Source of the DNA: Planctomycetales bacterium 10988
Lineage (GTDB): Bacteria > Planctomycetota > Planctomycetia > Pirellulales > Pb10988
Direction: 5' to 3'
NCBI GenBank assembly: GCA_009664345.1
Contig: CP043547.1
Coordinates: forward strand, 6,538,709-6,602,708
Length of the DNA: 64,000 nt
Shown here: positions 62,220-64,000 of the stretch, in pieces
How the letters are laid out: every line of letters begins with the position of its first letter
Numbering within the stretch: position 1 is the stretch's first letter
Notes under the pieces: model-generated
Databases searched by the model: none
Told to the model about the DNA's origin: nothing
Seen by the model: the letters and a program-made list of their open reading frames with translations, nothing else
Program-made: the position numbers and the translations under genes

Positions 62220-63521
62220 TTATTTGTTGCGGCGGATGGCAAGAATCGTCAGATCGTCCGGAGGGTTTTCTCCAACGAAGTGAGCTTCGACCTCCCGGCC
62301 GATCTTCTTCACTAGTTGATCGATGGGGGATTCGGCATGTTGGCCGATCATCTGTTGCAGGCGTTCGAGGCCGAACTGTTCTTCTCGCTCGTCCATTGCC
62401 TCGACAATGCCATCGGTGCAAAGAACGACTAAGTCCCCGCATTCAAGATAAATCGGCGGCCCTTGCGGATATTCTGGTCGATCCAAAACTCCCAGGGGCA
62501 TTCCGGTCGCATCGAGGGAACGGAATTGTTTTTCCGAAGCATCGTAATGAATGGCAGGGGAATGCCCAGCGTTGGCGAACTCGACGTTGTGTTTTTTCGG
62601 ATCGAGTGCAGCGAGAACCATCGTAATAAAGCGGCCATCGCGAAGATCGTCGGCCATTGAATGCCCGAGCAGTCCCAGCAAGATTTCCGGGGCCGAATGA
62701 TCCAGGAGCAAGGCACGCAGCCCCGCCCGGACCGAGGCCATAATCAAACTTGGGCCAAGTCCGTGACCGCTGACATCCGCGATAATGAGAGCAGTCCGAC
62801 TATCCGAAAGGCTAATGACATCACAGTAATCCCCGCCGACGGCTTCATTGGGAAACCACCACGTTGCGACTTCATAACCGGGGATCTCTGGAAGATGATT
62901 CGGCATGAAGCTCCGTTGAATCTCCCGAGCGACATTCAGAGACATCTCCATCGCACTTCGACGACGAACTTCATAGATCAACCGAGCCCGGTGAAAGGCC
63001 ACGGCTGCGTGTTGGGCAAATGCTTGAATCAAGGCTTCGTCATAAGCATCGAAGGGGCCGCCATGTTTGTTAAGCATCTCCAGCACGCCTAAGAGACGGC
63101 TCTCGTCCGGCGAGAGAATCGGAACGGCGAGAATGCTTTCGGTTTGAAAGCCGGTCTGATCATCGAACGTACCGTTCCAACGGGAGTCATTGGCTGGATC
63201 GGTGATGTTGGCCAGCTTCCGGGTTCGAGCGACATGTCCGGTGATCCCTTGGGAAAGCTTGATCCGAATCTCTGGGATTTCCAAGGCATTGAAAGCCTTA
63301 GAGACGAGCTCTTTACTATCTTCTTCGTATTGAAAGACCGTGGCACGTTCGCAGCCGATTCCGCGGCACGCTTCGCGCGCAATGCTGGCTAAGATCTTTT
63401 CCAGATCGATTTCCCCAGCCAAATCGCGTGTCACTTCAACTAAGGTACTTAGCGAGATCAGTCGTCGCCGAAGTTCCTCAGGGGGGAGATCCTCACGTGC
63501 ACTATCGATCAAAAATTCCAT
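62220..63521 (-). CDS. GAF-SpoIIE serine phosphatase (RsbU-type)
   Basis: This protein of about 433 residues has a GAF domain (about 35-180: EIDLEKILASIAREACRGIG, GITGHVARTRKLANI). A SpoIIE/PP2C domain follows, with GGDYCDVISLSDSRTALIIA, DVSGHGLGPSLIMASV, FANAGHSPAIHY and LCTDGIVEA; the metal aspartates are all present. Such proteins dephosphorylate anti-anti-sigma factors in partner-switching pathways. No anti-sigma or kinase gene is adjacent here. The frame opens at TTG 63557, but ATG 63521 is a more usual start; neither has a clear ribosome site. The gene is convergent with the sulfatase gene. Confidence 0.9.
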   Translation of the reverse strand: MEFLIDSAREDLPPEELRRRLISLSTLVEVTRDLAGEIDLEKILASIAREACRGIGCERATVFQYEEDSKELVSKAFNALEIPEIRIKLSQGITGHVARTRKLANITDPANDSRWNGTFDDQTGFQTESILAVPILSPDESRLLGVLEMLNKHGGPFDAYDEALIQAFAQHAAVAFHRARLIYEVRRRSAMEMSLNVAREIQRSFMPNHLPEIPGYEVATWWFPNEAVGGDYCDVISLSDSRTALIIADVSGHGLGPSLIMASVRAGLRALLLDHSAPEILLGLLGHSMADDLRDGRFITMVLAALDPKKHNVEFANAGHSPAIHYDASEKQFRSLDATGMPLGVLDRPEYPQGPPIYLECGDLVVLCTDGIVEAMDEREEQFGLERLQQMIGQHAESPIDQLVKKIGREVEAHFVGENPPDDLTILAIRRNK

Positions 63522-64000
63522 AGCGATCAGTTTAGAGAGGTTTGTCCAAATTGACAATCCAAGAAATCGAGCTTTTTCATTTCAAACTCAACTGAAGAAC
63601 CAAAACCTTCCCCAATCTCGGAAACTACGTAAGTTCCTTTCTTTCTTAATTCTATGTAATCCGAATGACCCGGATTAGTAAAACTTTCGGCAATTTTTAT
63701 GACCGAAACAGTCGATGTTCAGAGTAAACGGGTTTTCCATGCCTTCGCGACTGCCGGGAACAGTCCGCCGCTGCCTGCGAAAAAGACTTGAGGAAAAATT
63801 CCTAGAAGTCACAAAATCTTTCCTTTTTCCTCCTTATTGAAACGGCTAGGAAAGAGAATCGCAAAAAAGAGGCACACCGCGGCCTTATTTTAGGAAAAGT
63901 GCGGGAAATAGTTTGCCTGCGCAAGAGTTACCGGCAATGTTTGCGTGGAAGAAGTGAAAAACGAAACGAGGCAGGTCCCTCCATGGAGTCCTTTTCATGG
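63522..64000. other. Intergenic region at the right end
   Basis: About 480 bases with no supported gene, probably holding the SpoIIE phosphatase promoter and the leader of whatever lies beyond the window. No RNA gene or strong hairpin is recognisable. Confidence 0.5.

Overview
The window looks like a chromosomal stretch of a planctomycete (phylum Planctomycetota). The evidence is gene content: three secreted formylglycine-type sulfatases plus one degenerate relative, a DUF1559 prepilin-like protein, a DUF1570 protein, a probable BBP7-like outer-membrane barrel, a protein resembling the planctomycete TIGR03009 family, an ECF sigma factor next to a membrane anti-sigma candidate and a PDZ protein, and an HU protein with a long lysine/alanine-rich tail. 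I see no rRNA, tRNA, CRISPR array, insertion sequence or integrated phage. The genus cannot be fixed from this sequence alone.

Layout. 1-1505: end of a biotin-pathway-type esterase gene and bioC, in visibly AT-richer DNA. 1519-4336 (minus): a BtuFCD-like metal-chelate/cobalamin ABC importer. 4565-8101: a lone MlaE-type permease, an AI-2E family exporter, a gamma-glutamylcyclotransferase-like protein and a PfkB kinase. 8212-11211 (minus): two adjacent sulfatases. 11516-14385: an Rrf2-like regulator and a membrane-tailed Hsp70. 15137-17794: an outer-membrane barrel, bioF and an EVE-domain gene. 18054-31021 is a long plus-strand block: ECF sigma factor, anti-sigma candidate, PDZ/coiled-coil protein, sulfatase-like pseudoenzyme, two tandem ~1,050-1,100-residue paralogues of unknown function, a lytic transglycosylase-like protein with an EF-hand loop, and a TIGR03009-like exported protein.

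31378-34053 (minus): DUF1559 protein, short-chain dehydrogenase and a small hypothetical. 34506-35999: aldehyde dehydrogenase with two strong hairpins behind it. 36128-48302 (minus): NtrC-type response regulator, glycine-rich stress-type protein, site-2 protease with CBS domains, PP2C-like protein with altered metal ligands, a three-part MFS/acyltransferase/acyl-ACP synthetase fusion, an acidic membrane-tailed helix-turn-helix protein and a small exported protein. 48920-53907 (plus): a multi-pass membrane sigma-54 activator, a HAD phosphatase and an aldose epimerase. 54027-55577 (minus): DUF1570 protein. 56256-62206 (plus): tailed HU protein, ATP-grasp plus class-I amidotransferase-fold pair, a repeat-rich lipoprotein and a third sulfatase. 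62220-63521 (minus): GAF-SpoIIE phosphatase.

The most unusual items are the tandem giant paralogues, the membrane-embedded sigma-54 activator with an inverted/direct repeat in its leader, the acidic membrane-tailed HTH protein, the ATP-grasp/amidotransferase pair, the histone-like HU tail, and an exact 16-base, near-palindromic motif (CGAAAAGCACTTTTTG) that occurs three times in distant places.
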